Positions 12,801-27,600 of a DNA stretch of 64,000 nucleotides are shown in pieces (position 1 is the stretch's first letter; each line of letters starts with the position of its first letter). Source of the DNA: Lamellibrachia columna. Its lineage: Eukaryota; Annelida; Polychaeta; Sabellida; Siboglinidae. The stretch is taken from assembly GCA_963662155.1 (NCBI GenBank), contig OY759266.1:1900001-1964000 (forward strand), read 5' to 3'. The notes under the pieces are model-generated. The model made no database searches and was not told where the DNA came from. It was given only the letters and a program-made list of their open reading frames with translations. Both the position numbers and the translations under genes were made by a program.

Positions 12801-15800
12801 GGACAATAAATGAATGGAACAAATTGTCTACAGATTGTGTAACTGCTAGCAGCTTGAATATGTTTAAAAACAAGGTTGACACATATATCAGGAGGGCGGG
12901 TTATAAGTAGGTGAACATTGTTGGACTCTCGATAAGCCAATGGCTTCCTTGTCCACTTGCCATCTGGGCCTTTGGCTTGGATGGCAAATCTTGTTAAATC
13001 TTGTTAAATTCAGGAGCGAAACTTCCTCAAAACCCAGCGAAAGCCCCAATGTAGTTCCTATACTGGCTGTTATTTTCTAGAATATACACTGTAATTCAAA
13101 AACATAGTTTGAAAGAATGGTCAGTCGTATGGCAAAACAAGTAATCCTAACAGATATTAGCAAAGGTAAGTCGTATTGCCTTGTCTTGTTGAGAAACTGT
13201 TTAGTTAGTTGTATAAAATGTGACAAACGAAATCTCTAAAAATGGCTACGTATTGAATGTGACGACACCTGATGAGAAAGGCCTTGCGTATAAACAGTCT
13301 ACTGCCTGAACTAGCAACAGCCAGAGCCGAAAACAAAATATGAAACATTTCGTTCACAGCCGCCCGGACGTAGTGCCGCAACAGGACGCCAACGACCAAG
13401 TAGCAGACGACGAGGGTTGGGCCTCAGAGGCCCGCTCCAGAGACACGAGGTAACTAAGAAACTACGTTTACACTGCTTTCAATACTGGGACGTGTTCCAG
13501 GAATGGAGAAAATGGTATACTGTATAACAACTAGGACATGTACCTACGCCAACTGTGAGTGACTGACTGACCAACTGTGAGTGGCCGACTGAGCAACTGT
13601 GAGTGGCTGAATGACAAACTGTGAGTGGCTGTCTGACCAACTGTGAGTGGCTGACTGACCAACTGGGAGTGGCCGACTGAGCAACTGTGAGTGGCCGACT
13701 GAGCAACTGTGAGTGGCTGTCTGACCAACTGTAAGTGGCTGACTAACCAACTGTGAGTGGCTGACTGAGCAACTGTGAGTGGCTGACTGACAAACTGTGA
13801 GTGGCTGTCTGACCAACTGTGAGTGGCTGACTGACCAACTGGGAGTGGCCGACTGAGCAACTGTGAGTGGCCGACTGAGCAACTGTGAGTGGCTGTCTGA
13901 CCAACTGTGAGTGGCTGACTGACCAACTGTGAGTGGCTGACTGAGCAACTGTGAGTGGCTGACTGACCAACTGTGAGTGGCCGACTGAGCAAATGTGAGT
14001 GGCTGACTGACAAACAGTGAGTGGCCGACTGAGCAACTGTGAGTGGCTGACTGACCAACTGTGAGTAGCTGACTGACCAACTGTGAGTGGCTGACTGACC
14101 AACTGTGAGTGGCTGACTGACCAACTGTGAGTGGCTGACTGAGCAACTGTGAGTGGCTGACTGACAAACAGTGAGTGACCGACTGAGCAACTGTGAGTGG
14201 CTGACTGACCAACTGTGAGTAGCTGACTGACCAACTGTGAGTGGCTGACTGACCAACTGTGAGTGGCTGACTGACCAACTGTGAGTGGTTGACTAGCCAA
14301 CTGTGAGTTGCTGACGGGCCAACTGTGAGTGGCCGACTGACCAACTGTGAGTGGCTGCCTGACCAACTGTGAGTGGCTGCCTGACCAACTGTGAGTGGCT
14401 GCCTGACCAACTGTGAGTGGCTGCCTGACCAACTGTGAGTGGCTGTCTGACCAACTGTGAGTGGCCGACTGACCAACTGTGAGTGGCTGCCTGACCAACT
14501 GTGAGTGGCTGCCTGACCAACTGTGAGTGGCTGTCTGACCAACTGTGAGTGGCTGTCTGACCAACTGTGAGTGGCCGTCTGACCAACTATGAGTGGCTGA
14601 CTGACCAACTGTGAGTGGCTGCCTGACCAAATGTGAGTGGCTGTCTGACCAACTATGAGTGGCTGCCTGACCAACTGTGAGTGGCTGTCTGACCAACTAT
14701 GAGTGGCTGCCTGACCAACTGTGAGTGGCTGTCTGACCAACTGTGAGTGGCTGTCTGACCAACTATGAGTGGCTGTCTGACCAACTGTGAGTGGCTGTCT
14801 GACCAACTATGAGTGGCTGTCTGACCAACTGTGAGTGGCTGCCTGACCAACTGTGAGTGGCTGTCTGACCAACTGTGAGTGGTTGTCTGACCAACTGTGA
14901 GTGGCTGTCTGACCAACTGTGAGTGGCTGACTGACCAACTGTGAGTGGTTGACTAGCCAACTGTGAGTTGCTGACGGGCCAACTGTGAGTGGCCGACTGA
15001 CAAACTGTGAGTGGCTGCCTGACCAACTGTGAGTGGCTGCCTGACCAACTGTGAGTGGCTGCCTGACCAACTGTGAGTGGCTGACTGACCAACTGTGAGT
15101 GGCTGCCTGACCAACTGTGAGTGGCTGTCTGACCAACTATGAGTGGCTGCCTGACCAACTGTGAGTGGCTGTCTGACCAACTATGAGTGGCTGTCTAACC
15201 AACAGTGAGTGGCTGCCTGACCAACTGTGAGTGGCTGTCTGACCAACTGTGAGTGGCTGTCTGACCAACTGTGAGTGGCCGACTGACCAACTGTGAGTGG
15301 CTGCCTGACCAACTGTGAGTGGCTGCCTGACCAACTGTGAGTGGCTGCCTGACCAACTGTGAGTGGCTGCTTGACCAACTGTGAGTGGCTGTCTGACCAA
15401 CTATGAGTGGCTGTCTGACCAACTATGAGTGGCTGTCTGACCAACTGTGAGTGGCTGCCTGACCAACTGTGAGTGGCTGTCTGACCAACTGTAAGTGGCT
15501 GTCTGACCAACTGTGAGTGGCCGACTGAGCAACTGTGAGTGGCTGACTGACAAACAGTGAGTGGCCGACTGAGCAACTGTGAGTGGCCGACTGAGCAACT
15601 GTGAGTGGCTGTCTGACCAACTGTGAGTGGCTGACTGACCAACTGTGAGTGGCTGACTGAGCAACTGTGAGTGGCTGACTGACAAACTGTGAGTGGCCGT
15701 CTGACCAACTGTGAGTGGCTGACTGACCAACTGTGAGTGGCCGACTGAGCAACTGTGAGTGGCCGACTGAGCAACTGTGAGTGGCTGACTGAGCAACTGT

Positions 15801-18800
15801 GAGTGGCTGACTGACAAACTGTGAGTGGCTGACTAACCAACTGTGAGTGGCTGACTGAGCAACTGTGAGTGGCTGACTGACAAACTGTGAGTGGCTGTCT
15901 GACCAACTGTGAATGGCTGACTGACCAACTGGGAGTGGCCGACTGAGCAACTGTGAGTGGCTGACTGAGCAACTGTGAGTGGCTGACTGACCAACTGTGA
16001 GTGGCCGACTGAGCAACTGTGAGTGGCTGACTGACAAACAGTGAGTGGCCGACTGAGCAACTGTGAGTGGCTGACTGACCAACTGTGAGTAGCTGACTGA
16101 CCAACTGTGAGTGGCTGACTGACCAACTGTGAGTGGCTGACTGACCAACTGTGAGTGGCTGACTGAGCAACTGTGAGTGGCTGACTGACAAACAGTGAGT
16201 GACCGACTGAGCAATTGTGAGTGGCTGACTGACCAACTGTGAGTAGCTGACTGACCAACTGTGAGTGGCTGACTGACCAACTGTGAGTGGCTGACTGACC
16301 AACTGTGAGTGGTTGACTAGCCAACTGTGAGTTGCTGACGGGCCAACTGTGAGTGGCCGACTGACCAACTGTGAGTGGCTGCCTGACCAACTGTGAGTGG
16401 CTGCCTGACCAACTGTGAGTGGCTGCCTGACCAACTGTGAGTGGCTGACTGACCAACTGTGAGTGGCTACCTGACCAACTGTGAGTGGCCGTCTGACCAA
16501 CTGTGAGTGGCCGACTGACCAACTGTGAGTGGCTGCCTGACCAACTGTGAGTGGCTGTCTGACCAACTGTGAGTGGTTGTCTGACCAACTGTGAGTGGCT
16601 GTCTGACCAACTGTGAGTGGCTGTCTGACCAACTGTGAGTGGCTGCCTGACCAACTGTGAGTGGCTGACTGACCAACTGTGAGTGGCTGCCTGACCAACT
16701 GTGAGTGGCCGACTGACCAACTGTGAGTGGCCGCCTGACCAACTGCGAGTGGCTGCCTGACCAACTGTGAGTGGCTGTCTGACCAACTGTGAGTGGCTGT
16801 CTGACCAACTATGAGTGGCTGTCTGACCAACTGCGAGTGGCTGTCTGACCAACTGTGAGTGGCTGTCTGACCAACTGTGAGTGGCTGTCTGACCAATTGT
16901 GAGTGGCTGCCTGACCAACTGTGAGTGGCTGACTGACCAACTGTGAGTGGCTGTCTGACCAACTGTAAGTGGCTGCCTGACCAACTGTGAGTGGCTGCCT
17001 GACCAACTGTGAATGGCTGCCTGACCAACTGTGAGTGGCCGACTGACCAACTGTGAGTGGCCGACTGACCAACTGTGAGTGGCTGCCTGACCAACTGTGA
17101 TTGGCTGTCTGACCAACTGTGAGTGGCTGTCTGACCAACTGTGAGTGGCCAACTGACCAACTGTGAGTGGCTGCCTGACCAACTGTGAGTGGCTGTCTGA
17201 ACAACTGTGAGTGGCTGTCTGAACAACTGTGAGTGGCCGACTGACCAACTGTGGGTGGCTGCCTGACCAACTGTGAGTGGCCGCCTGACCAACTGTGAGT
17301 GGCTGTCTGATCAACTGTGAGTGGCTGCCTGACCAACTGTGAGTGGCTGTCTGACCAACTGTGAGTGGCCGACTGACCAACTGTGAGTGGCTGTCTGACC
17401 AACTGTGAGTGGCCTACTGACCAACTGTGAGTGGCTGCCTGACCAACTATGAGTGGCTGCCTGACCAACTGTGAGTGGCTGTCTGACCAACTGTGAGTGG
17501 CTGTCTGACCAACTGTGAGTGGCTGTCTGACCAACTATGAGTGGCTGTTTGACCAATTGTGAGTGGCTGTCTGACCAACTATGAGTGGCTGTCTGACCAA
17601 CTGTGAGTGGCTGCCTGACCAACTGTGAGTGGCTGTCTGACCAACTGTGAGTGGCCGACTGACCAACTGTGAGTGGGTGCCTGACCAACTGTGAGTGGCT
17701 GCCTGACCAACTGTGAGTGGCTGTCTGAACAACTGTAAGTGGCTGTCTGACCAACTGTGAGTGGCCGACTGATCAACTGTGAGTGGCTGACTGACAAACA
17801 GTGAGTGGCCGACTGAGCAACTGTGAGTGGCCGACTGAGCAACTGTGAGTGTCTGTCTGACCAACTGTGAGTGGCTGACTGACCAACTGTGAGTGGCTGA
17901 CTGAGCAACTGTGAGTGGCTGACTGACAAACTGTGAGTGGCCGTCTGACCAACTGTGAGTGGCTGACTGACCAACTGGGAGTGGCCGACTGAGCAACTGT
18001 GAGTGGCCGACTGAGCAACTGTGAGTGGCTGACTGAGCAACTGTGAGTGGCTGACTGACAAACTGTGAGTGGCTGACTAACCAACTGTGAGTGGCTGACT
18101 GAGCAACTGTGAGTGGCTGACTGACAAACTGTGAGTGGCTGTCTGACCAACTGTGAATGGCTGACTGACCAACTGGGAGTGGCCGACTGAGCAACTGTGA
18201 GTGGCTGACTGAGCAACTGTGAGTGGCTGACTGACCAACTGTGAGTGGCCGACTGAGCAACTGTGAGTGGCTGACTGACAAACAGTGAGTGGCCGACTGA
18301 GCAACTGTGAGTGGCTGACTGACCAACTGTGAGTAGCTGACTGACCAACTGTGAGTGGCTGACTGACCAACTGTGAGTGGCTGACTGACCAACTGTGAGT
18401 GGCTGACTGAGCAACTGTGAGTGGCTGACTGACAAACAGTGAGTGACCGACTGAGCAATTGTGAGTGGCTGACTGACCAACTGTGAGTAGCTGACTGACC
18501 AACTGTGAGTGGCTGACTGACCAACTGTGAGTGGCTGACTGACCAACTGTGAGTGGTTGACTAGCCAACTGTGAGTTGCTGACGGGCCAACTGTGAGTGG
18601 CCGACTGACCAACTGTGAGTGGCTGCCTGACCAACTGTGAGTGGCTGCCTGACCAACTGTGAGTGGCTGCCTGACCAACTGTGAGTGGCTGACTGACCAA
18701 CTGTGAGTGGCTACCTGACCAACTGTGAGTGGCTGTCTGACCAACTGTGAGTGACCGACTGACCAACTGTGAGTGGCTGCCTGACCAACTATGAGTAGCT

Positions 18801-21524
18801 GCCTGACCAACTGTGAGTGGCTGTCTGACCAACTGTGAGTGGTTGTCTGACCAACTGTGAGTGGCTGCCTGACCAACTGTGAGTGGCTGTCTGACCAACT
18901 ATGAGTGGCTGTCTGACCAACTGTGAGTGGCTGTCTGACCAACTATGAGTGGCTGTCTGACCACCTGTGAGTGGCTGCCTGACCAACTGTGAGTGGCTGT
19001 CTGACCAACTGTGAGTGGCTGTCTGACCAACTGTGAGTGGCTGTCTGACCAACTGTGAGTGGCTGTCTGACCAACTGTGAGTGGCCGACTGACCAACTGT
19101 GAGTGGCTGCCTGACCAACTGTGAGTGGCTGTCTGAACAACTGTGGGTGGCCGACTGACCATCTGTGGGTGGCTGCCTGATCAACTGTGAGTGGCTGCCT
19201 GACCAACTGTGAGTGGCTGTCTGACCAACTGTGAGTGGCCGACTGACCAACTGTGAGTGGCCGACTGACCAACTGTGAGTGGCTGCCTGACCAACTGTGA
19301 GTGGCTGTCTGAACAACTGTGGGTGGCCGACTGACCATCTGTGGGTGGCTGCCTGACCAACTGTGAGTGGCCGCCTGACCAACTGTGAGTGGCTGTCTGA
19401 TCAACTGTGAGTGGCTGCCTGACCAACTGTGAGTGGCTGTCTGACCAACTGTGAGTGGCCGACTGACCAACTGTGAGTGGCTGTCTGACCAACTGTGAGT
19501 GGCCTACTGACCAACTGTGAGTGGCTGGCTGACCAACTATGAGTGGCTGCCTGACCAACTGTGAGTGGCTGTCTGACCAACTGTGAGTGGCTGCCTGACC
19601 AACTGTGAGTGGCTGTCTGACCAACTATGAGTGGCTGCCTGACCAACTATGAGTGGCTGTCTGACCAACTATGAGTGGCTGTCTGACCAACTGTGAGTGG
19701 CTGTCTGACCAACTATGAGTGGCTGTCTGACCACCTGTGAGTGGCTGCCTGACCAACTGTGAGTGGCTGTCTGACCAACTGTGAGTGGCTGTCTGACCAA
19801 CTGTGAGTGGCTGTCTGACCAACTGTGAGTGGCTGTCTGACCAACTGTGAGTGGCCGACTGACCAACTGTGAGTGGCTGCCTGACCAACTGTGAGTGGCT
19901 GTCTGAACAACTGTGGGTGGCCGACTGACCATCTGTGGGTGGCTGCCTGATCAACTGTGAGTGGCTGCCTGACCAACTGTGAGTGGCTGTCTGACCAACT
20001 GTGAGTGGCCGACTGACCAACTGTGAGTGGCCGACTGACCAACTGTGAGTGGCTGCCTGACCAACTGTGAGTGGCTGTCTGAACAACTGTGGGTGGCCGA
20101 CTGACCATCTGTGGGTGGCTGCCTGACCAACTGTGAGTGGCCGCCTGACCAACTGTGAGTGGCTGTCTGATCAACTGTGAGTGGCTGCCTGACCAACTGT
20201 GAGTGGCTGTCTGACCAACTGTGAGTGGCCGACTGACCAACTGTGAGTGGCTGTCTGACCAACTGTGAGTGGCCTACTGACCAACTGTGAGTGGCTGGCT
20301 GACCAACTATGAGTGGCTGCCTGACCAACTGTGAGTGGCTGTCTGACCAACTGTGAGTGGCTGCCTGACCAACTGTGAGTGGCTGTCTGACCAACTATGA
20401 GTGGCTGTCTGACCAACTGTGAGTGGCTGTCTGACCAACTGTGAGTGGTTGTGCAAGTTTTTTTAACACTGAACACTTGAACTTCTTTCAAACCCATCGA
20501 CAGTATCGTACAGTATCGTAAAGTATCGTACATTATTGTACAGTATCGTACATATACATTTTGTTGAGTAAGCGATTTGTTGTTTATTCGTCGACTATAA
20601 CTTCTGTTATAGTTATTCAGTTAAACATACGATGGCATTAATTTTTGCAGACAGACGGTCGATTTGAATATGACGGCGGACAACGGCAGCGGACAGGATC
20701 AAGACTGGCTCAACCGACAAGGTACGGCAGTCATTGTCGTATAAAACCTCTTATAGTCCTTCCTAATCTGAGTCTTCTTCCACGTGACACGTCCATGGCT
20801 CCACTAATGTTTCCTCCATTCTGCACTCTGTTCAATATTAAAACACATTTATTTGATCTCATAATAGTCTCCATGTCTCTGAGTTGTTGTCAAATCGCAA
20901 TCTATTAAACGTCTTTCATAACTAAAGTTTCTCAGTTGTGGAATCAGCTCAGATGGTATTTATTGCGTTCTTTCTAGCGTGTCTGTATCCGCCTTACGGC
21001 CTGCATGCTTGTATGAACTATTCCAATTGATGCCTAAATATAGCTTAGTACAGGGGTATAATGAGCTGTTTCTCCATATGATACATATGTGATACATATG
21101 TGATATTTCCTAATTATCTGCATCATTTGATTTCCTTTTGAAGCCGCAATCCTACGTTGCTCTGAAAATTTCATGTCAGCACTAACTGTTACTCCTAAGT
21201 CCTTTTCTTTTAATGTTCTGCCTAGTATAGAACGTATTCCCCATATTACTTCCTTATTTTAGCCATTCGTATTTGAATACATTTTGAGGTAATCGTATTC
21301 AAATGCTTTTCCAGATGTTTCGTGTATTCGTATTCGCATTGATTAATTGCTGAGGTATTCGTATATATTACTTTTTGCAATACATTCAATTCCCTATTTG
21401 AGTACTCTTGAAACCTTAAAACGCAAAAATCACACAATTGTACCGAATATTCCGTTGCAAAAATAATGTGACATTCTCGTTTATTAGTGTGACAAATGTC
21501 ACTTGTCAATATAAATTTATAATG

Positions 21525-21620
<96 letters not shown>

Positions 21621-24600
21621 TGTGTCATCGTTAAGTCTTTGTCTCCAGTGGACCGTGACCCGCAGAACGATGTAGACGTAGCCGGCGCCAGTGGCATTGT
21701 AAGGGGAAATTTGTCTTCGAAAAGCAGCAACAGTTACAACGTGAGTGATAAGGCCAGCCAGAAAGTAGTTCCTTTCTCGAGCTGTGAGTTGTTTATGTTG
21801 TCGCACATCGACGTGTCCGTTCTTTGACGCAGACCGACGTGTCCGTCCTTTGACGTAGACCGACGTGTATGCCTATTGACGTAGACCGACGTGTATGTCT
21901 GTTGACGTAGACCGACATGTATGTCTGTTGACGTAGACCAACGTGTATGTCTGTTGACGTAGACCAACGTGTATGTCTGTTGACGTAGACCGACGTGTAT
22001 GTCTGTTGACGTAGACCAACGTGTATGTCTGTTGACGTAGACCGACGTGTATGTCTGTTGACGTAGACCGACGTGTATGTCTGTTGACGTAGACCGACGT
22101 GTATGTCTGTTGACGTAGACCGACGTGTATGTCTGTTGACGTAGACCGACGTGTATGTCTGTTGACGTAGACCGACGTGTATGTCTGCTGACGTAGACCG
22201 ACGTGTATGTCTGCTGACGTAGACCGACGTGTATGTCTGTTGACGTAGACCGACGTGTTTGTCTGTTGACGTAGACCGACGTGTATGTCTGTTGACGTAG
22301 ACCGACGTGTATGTCTGTTGACGTAGACCGACGTGTATGTCTGTTGACGTAGACCGACGTGTATGTCTGTTGACGTAGACCGACGTGTATGTCTGCTTAC
22401 GTAGACTTGTCTATCTGTTTATGTAGATCGACATTTTAGTTAAAAAGCCAATTTTTTGCTGGCCTGGTGGATGCCCACAGTTTCTACAACAAAAATGCAA
22501 CCAAATTCAACGCCGGGAACCTTGATTTTTACACAAATAATCAGACAAGGCCATAGTCCAGTAGACATTGACGATAACCGGAGATTTTGATTAAACAAAA
22601 AGATGTTTCCAAAAAAATGCAACCAAACTCAACCCTGGGGAAACTTTATTTTTACCCCAATCCTTGATTTGGGATGTTTTGGTCCAATTTTGTGGCTCCG
22701 TTTTGTGTTATATTTGTTATATATTTTTCGTCATATCTGTAACTGTTTCATTTATTGGTCAATACGTGTGGTACACTATGTTAAAAATCAATCATGGAGT
22801 TTAATTAGTGTCACATTAATTATCACTCGATAAACGCCATACCCTATCGTGTAAGGACGTGAGTGCATATTTTGTCAAAAAAAGTCATATTAAGATAACA
22901 CTGTAGCCCATTAACCATATTACGTTGGGTTGTTTGTTGCCGTGACACACACTGACATTATGCCTGGTCAAATTGAGCCGTCTTGCATTTCTTTCTAGCA
23001 GTTTTTGATGTCCTAGCCAAAACACTACCCCACCCCGTAAGGTCGCGAATGCTTTTTTCAAACAACTACATATTAACATAATGCTATAACCACGAAGCCA
23101 TGCAACGTTGGGTTGTTGCTACTGTGACATCCACTGGCGTTACTTCTGGTCGGTTTGGATTGGGTTGTTGCTGCTGTGACATCCACTGGCGTTACTTCTG
23201 GTCGGTTTGAATTGGGTTGTTGCTACTGTGACATCCACTGGCGTTACTTCTGGTCGGTTTGGATTGGGTTGTTGCTACTGTGACATCCACTGGCGTTACT
23301 TCTGGTCGGTTTGGATTGGGTTGTTGCTACTGTGACATCCACTGGCGTTACTTCTGGTCGGTTTGAATTGGGTTGTTGCTGCTGTGACATCCACTGGCGT
23401 TACTTCTGGTCGGTTTGAATTGGGTTGTTGCTGCTGTGACATCCACTGGCGTTACTTCTGGTCGGTTTGGATTGGGTTGTTGCTGCTGTGACATCCACTG
23501 GCGTTACTTCTGGTCGGTTTGAATTGGGTTGTTGCTACTGTGACATCCACTGGCGTTACTTCTGGTCGGTTTGAATTGGGTTGTTGCTGCTGTGACATCC
23601 ACTGGCGTTACTTCTGGTCGGTTTGGATTGGGTTGTTGCTGCTGTGACATCCACTGGCGTTACTTCTGGTCGGTTTGAATTGGGTTGTTGCTACTGTGAC
23701 ATCCACTGGCGTTACTTCTGGTCGGTTTGGATTGGGTTGTTGCTGCTGTGACATCCACTGGCGTTACTTCTGGTCGGTTTGAATTGGGTTGTTGCTACTG
23801 TGACATCCACTGGCGTTACTTCTGGTCGGTTTGAATTGGGTTGTTGCTGCTGTGACATCCACTGGCGTTACTTCTGGTCGGTTTGGATTGGGTTGTTGCT
23901 ACTGTGACATCCACTGGCGTTACTTCTGGTCAGTTTGGATTGTGTTGTTGCTACTTTGACATCCACTGGCGTTACTTCTGGTCGGTTTGAATTGGGTTGT
24001 TGCTACTGTGACATCCACTGGCGTTACTTCTGGTCGGTTTGAATTGGGTTGTTGCTACTGTGACATCCACTGGCGTTACTTCTGGTCAGTTTGAATTGGG
24101 TTGTTGCTGCTGTGACATCCACTGGCGTTACTTCTGGTCAGTTTGAATTGGGTTGTTGCTGCTGTGACATCCACTGGCGTTACTTCTGGTCAGTTTGAAT
24201 TGGGTTGTTGCTGCTGTGACATCCACTGGCGTTACTTCTGGTCAGTTTGAATTGGGTTGTTGCTGCTGTGACATCCACTGGCGTTACTTCTGGTCGGTTT
24301 GAATTGGGTTGTTGCTGCTGTGACATCCACTGGCGTTACTTCTGGTCAGTTTGAATTGGGTTGTTGCTACTGTGACATCCACTGGCGTTACTTCTGATCG
24401 GTTTGAATTGGGTTGTTGCTACTGTGACATCCACTGGCGTTACTTCTGGTCAGTTTGAATTGGGTTGTTGCTACTGTGACATCCACTGGCGTTACTTCTG
24501 GTCAGTTTGAATTGGGTTGTTGCTGCTGTGACATCCACTGGCGTTACTTCTGGTCAGTTTGAATTGGGTTGTTGCTACTGTGACATCCACTGGCGTTACT

Positions 24601-27600
24601 TCTGGTCAGTTTGAATTGGGTTGTTGCTACTGTGACATCCACTGGCGTTACTTCTGGTCGGTTTGAATTGGGTTGTTGCTGCTGTGACATCCACTGGCGT
24701 TACTTCTGGTCAGTTTGAATTGGGTTGTTGCTGCTGTGACATCCACTGGCGTTACTTCTGGTCGGTTTGGATTGGGTTGTTGCTGCTGTGACATCCACTG
24801 GCGTTACTTCTGGTCAGTTTGAATTGGGTTGTTGCTACTGTGACATCCACTGGCGTTACTTCTGGTCAGTTTGAATTGGGTTGTTGCTGCTGTGACATCC
24901 ACTGGCGTTACTTCTGGTCAGTTTGAATTGGGTTGTTGCTGCTGTGACATCCACTGGCGTTACTTCTGGTCAGTTTGAATTGGGTTGTTGCTACTGTGAC
25001 ATCCACTGGCGTTACTTCTGGTCAGTTTGAATTGGGTTGTTGCTACTGTGACATCCACTGGCGTTACTTCTGGTCAGTTTGAATTGGGTTGTTGCTGCTG
25101 TGACATCCACTGGCGTTACTTCTGGTCGGTTTGAATTGGGTTGTTGCTACTGTGACATCCACTGGCGTTACTTCTGGTCAGTTTGAATTGGGTTGTTGCT
25201 GCTGTGACATCCACTGGCGTTACTTCTGGTCAGTTTGAATTGGGTTGTTGCTGCTGTGACATCCACTGGCGTTACTTCTGGTCAGTTTGAATTGGGTTGT
25301 TGCTGCTGTGACATCCACTGGCGTTACTTCTGGTCGGTTTGAATTGGGTTGTTGCTGCTGTGACATCCACTGGCGTTACTTCTGGTCGGTTTGAATTGGG
25401 TTGTTGCTGCTGTGACATCCACTGGCGTTACTTCTGGTCAGTTTGAATTGGGTTGTTGCTACTGTGACATCCACTGGCGTTACTTCTGGTCGGTTTGAAT
25501 TGGGTTGTTGCTGCTGTGACATCCACTGGCGTTACTTCTGGTCAGTTTGAATTGGGTTGTTGCTGCTGTGACATCCACTGGCGTTACTTCTGGTCAGTTT
25601 GAATTGGGTTGTTGCTACTGTGACATCCACTGGCGTTACTTCTGGTCGGTTTGAATTTGGTTGTTGCTGCTGTGACATCCACTGGCGTTACTTCTGGTCG
25701 GTTTGAATTGGGTTGTTGCTGCTGTGACATCCACTGGCGTTACTTCTGGTCGGTTTGAATTGGGTTGTTGCTACTGTGACATCCACTGGCGTTACTTCTG
25801 GTCAGTTTGAATTGGGTTGTTGCTGCTGTGACATCCACTGGCGTTACTTCTGGTCGGTTTGAATTGGGTTGTTGCTACTGTGACATCCACTGGCGTTACT
25901 TCTGGTCAGTTTGAATTGGGTTGTTGCTGCTGTGACATCCACTGGCGTTACTTCTGGTCAGTTTGAATTGGGTTGTTGCTGCTGTGACATCCACTGGCGT
26001 TACTTCTGGTCAGTTTGAATTGGGTTGTTGCTGCTGTGACATCCACTGGCGTTACTTCTGGTCGGTTTGGATTGGGTTGTTGCTACTGTGACATCCACTG
26101 GCGTTACTTCTGGTCGGTTTGAATTGGGTTGTTGCTACTGTGACATCCACTGGCGTTACTTCTGGTCGGTTTGAATTGGGTTGTTGCTACTGTGACATCC
26201 ACTGGCGTTACTTCTGGTCGGTTTGAATTGGGTTGTTGCTACTGTGACATCCACTGGCGTTACTTCTGGTCGGTTTGAATTGGGTTGTTGCTGCTGTGAC
26301 ATCCACTGGCGTTACTTCTGGTCGGTTTGGATTGGGTTGTTGCTACTGTGACATCCACTGGCGTTACTTCTGGTCGGTTTGAATTGGGTTGTTGCTGCTG
26401 TGACATCCACTGGCGTTACTTCTGGTCGGTTTGGATTGTGTCTTTCTTTGGGTGCAAGTATTGATATCCTGACCAAAGCCTTCTTCCACCCTATAATGTC
26501 GCGAGTACTTTTTTTTCGAAGGTGGCTTGGGCCAGGGAACCAACACCTGCGCCTACGCCTAGGAAGATGCCAAACAGCTTAACAGGACCAGGATTAATGT
26601 ACATCGATATCACAATAGCAAAAGAACGCTTTAAAAAATCATTTTGTTAAAGCGTTACGATTGTATCTTAATGTGCATTTTGTTTTGAAAAAATAACTCT
26701 CGGTTTTACTGGGTGGGGGAATGTTTTGTTTAAGTTTAAAACTTAATAGTCCTCTTCAAATCCTCTAATTTTATATAAATGCGTGCGATAGTATCAGCTA
26801 CTGCTTATACCGAGAACTGCGTGAAGAGAGATTTGGCGGGGGTGGCAGGGGCGGGGAGAACGAGTGTGAGGGATGGGGGAGTGGAGACAGGTGGCGTAGA
26901 GGGCAGTCAAACGGGATCAGTGACGAAGAAGGGGATACAAAAATCGACTATCGGTATAGGTGCCAGCCTCGCTACGGACTTCAGGGATAAAGATGAGAGC
27001 AACAACAACAACAACAACAACAACAACAACTATAACATGTTGACAACATTAATTATGATGTTATTCGGCCTTGGTTTTCAGTCCACAAGTCCACAACTTT
27101 GCACGTGTGTCTGATACATGGCTGTGACGCTGTCAGGCTCGCAATGGTTGCCGTCGTGTGTCCGATACATGGTTGTGAAGCTGTCAGGCTCGCAATGGCT
27201 GCCGTCGTGTGTCCGATACATGGTTGTGAAGCTGTCAGGCTCGCAATGGCTGCCGTCGTGTGTCCGATACATGGCTGTGAAGCTGTCAGGCTCGCAATGG
27301 CTGCCGTCGTGTGTCCGATACATGGTTGTGAAGCTGTCAGGCTCGCAATGGCTGCCGTCGTGTGTCCGATACATGGCTGTGAAGCTGTCAGGCTCGCAAT
27401 GGCTGCTGTCGTGTGTCCGATACATGGCTGTGAAGCTGTCAGGCTCGCAATGGCTGCCGTTGTGTGTCCGATACATGGCTGTGAAGTTGTCAGGCTCGCA
27501 ATGGCTGCCATCGTCCCGACGCGCGTTCTGCAGATTTTCGCCGAAGTATGTGTTCAATCTGCTCGGCTTTGTCGTTCGTTTCGCGCAGCTCTTCCCGACT

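Noticed and set aside
13549..20450. CRISPR-like repeat array
   Set aside because: Repeats abut without unique spacers, and the context is eukaryotic with spliced genes and LINEs.
13531..20533. Very long minus-strand frames (up to 703 codons) of MVRQPLTVGQ-type sequence
   Set aside because: The 22-bp monomer lacks stops in all three minus frames, so any array this long is open; there is no unique sequence, no splice logic and no domain, and it lies inside an intron of gene 1.
26779..27114. Possible small gene (MRAIVSATAYTENCVKRDL...)
   Set aside because: Low-complexity Gly/Thr-rich frame ending in (AAC)n; a weak resemblance to the LINE ORF1 head only, with no other support.
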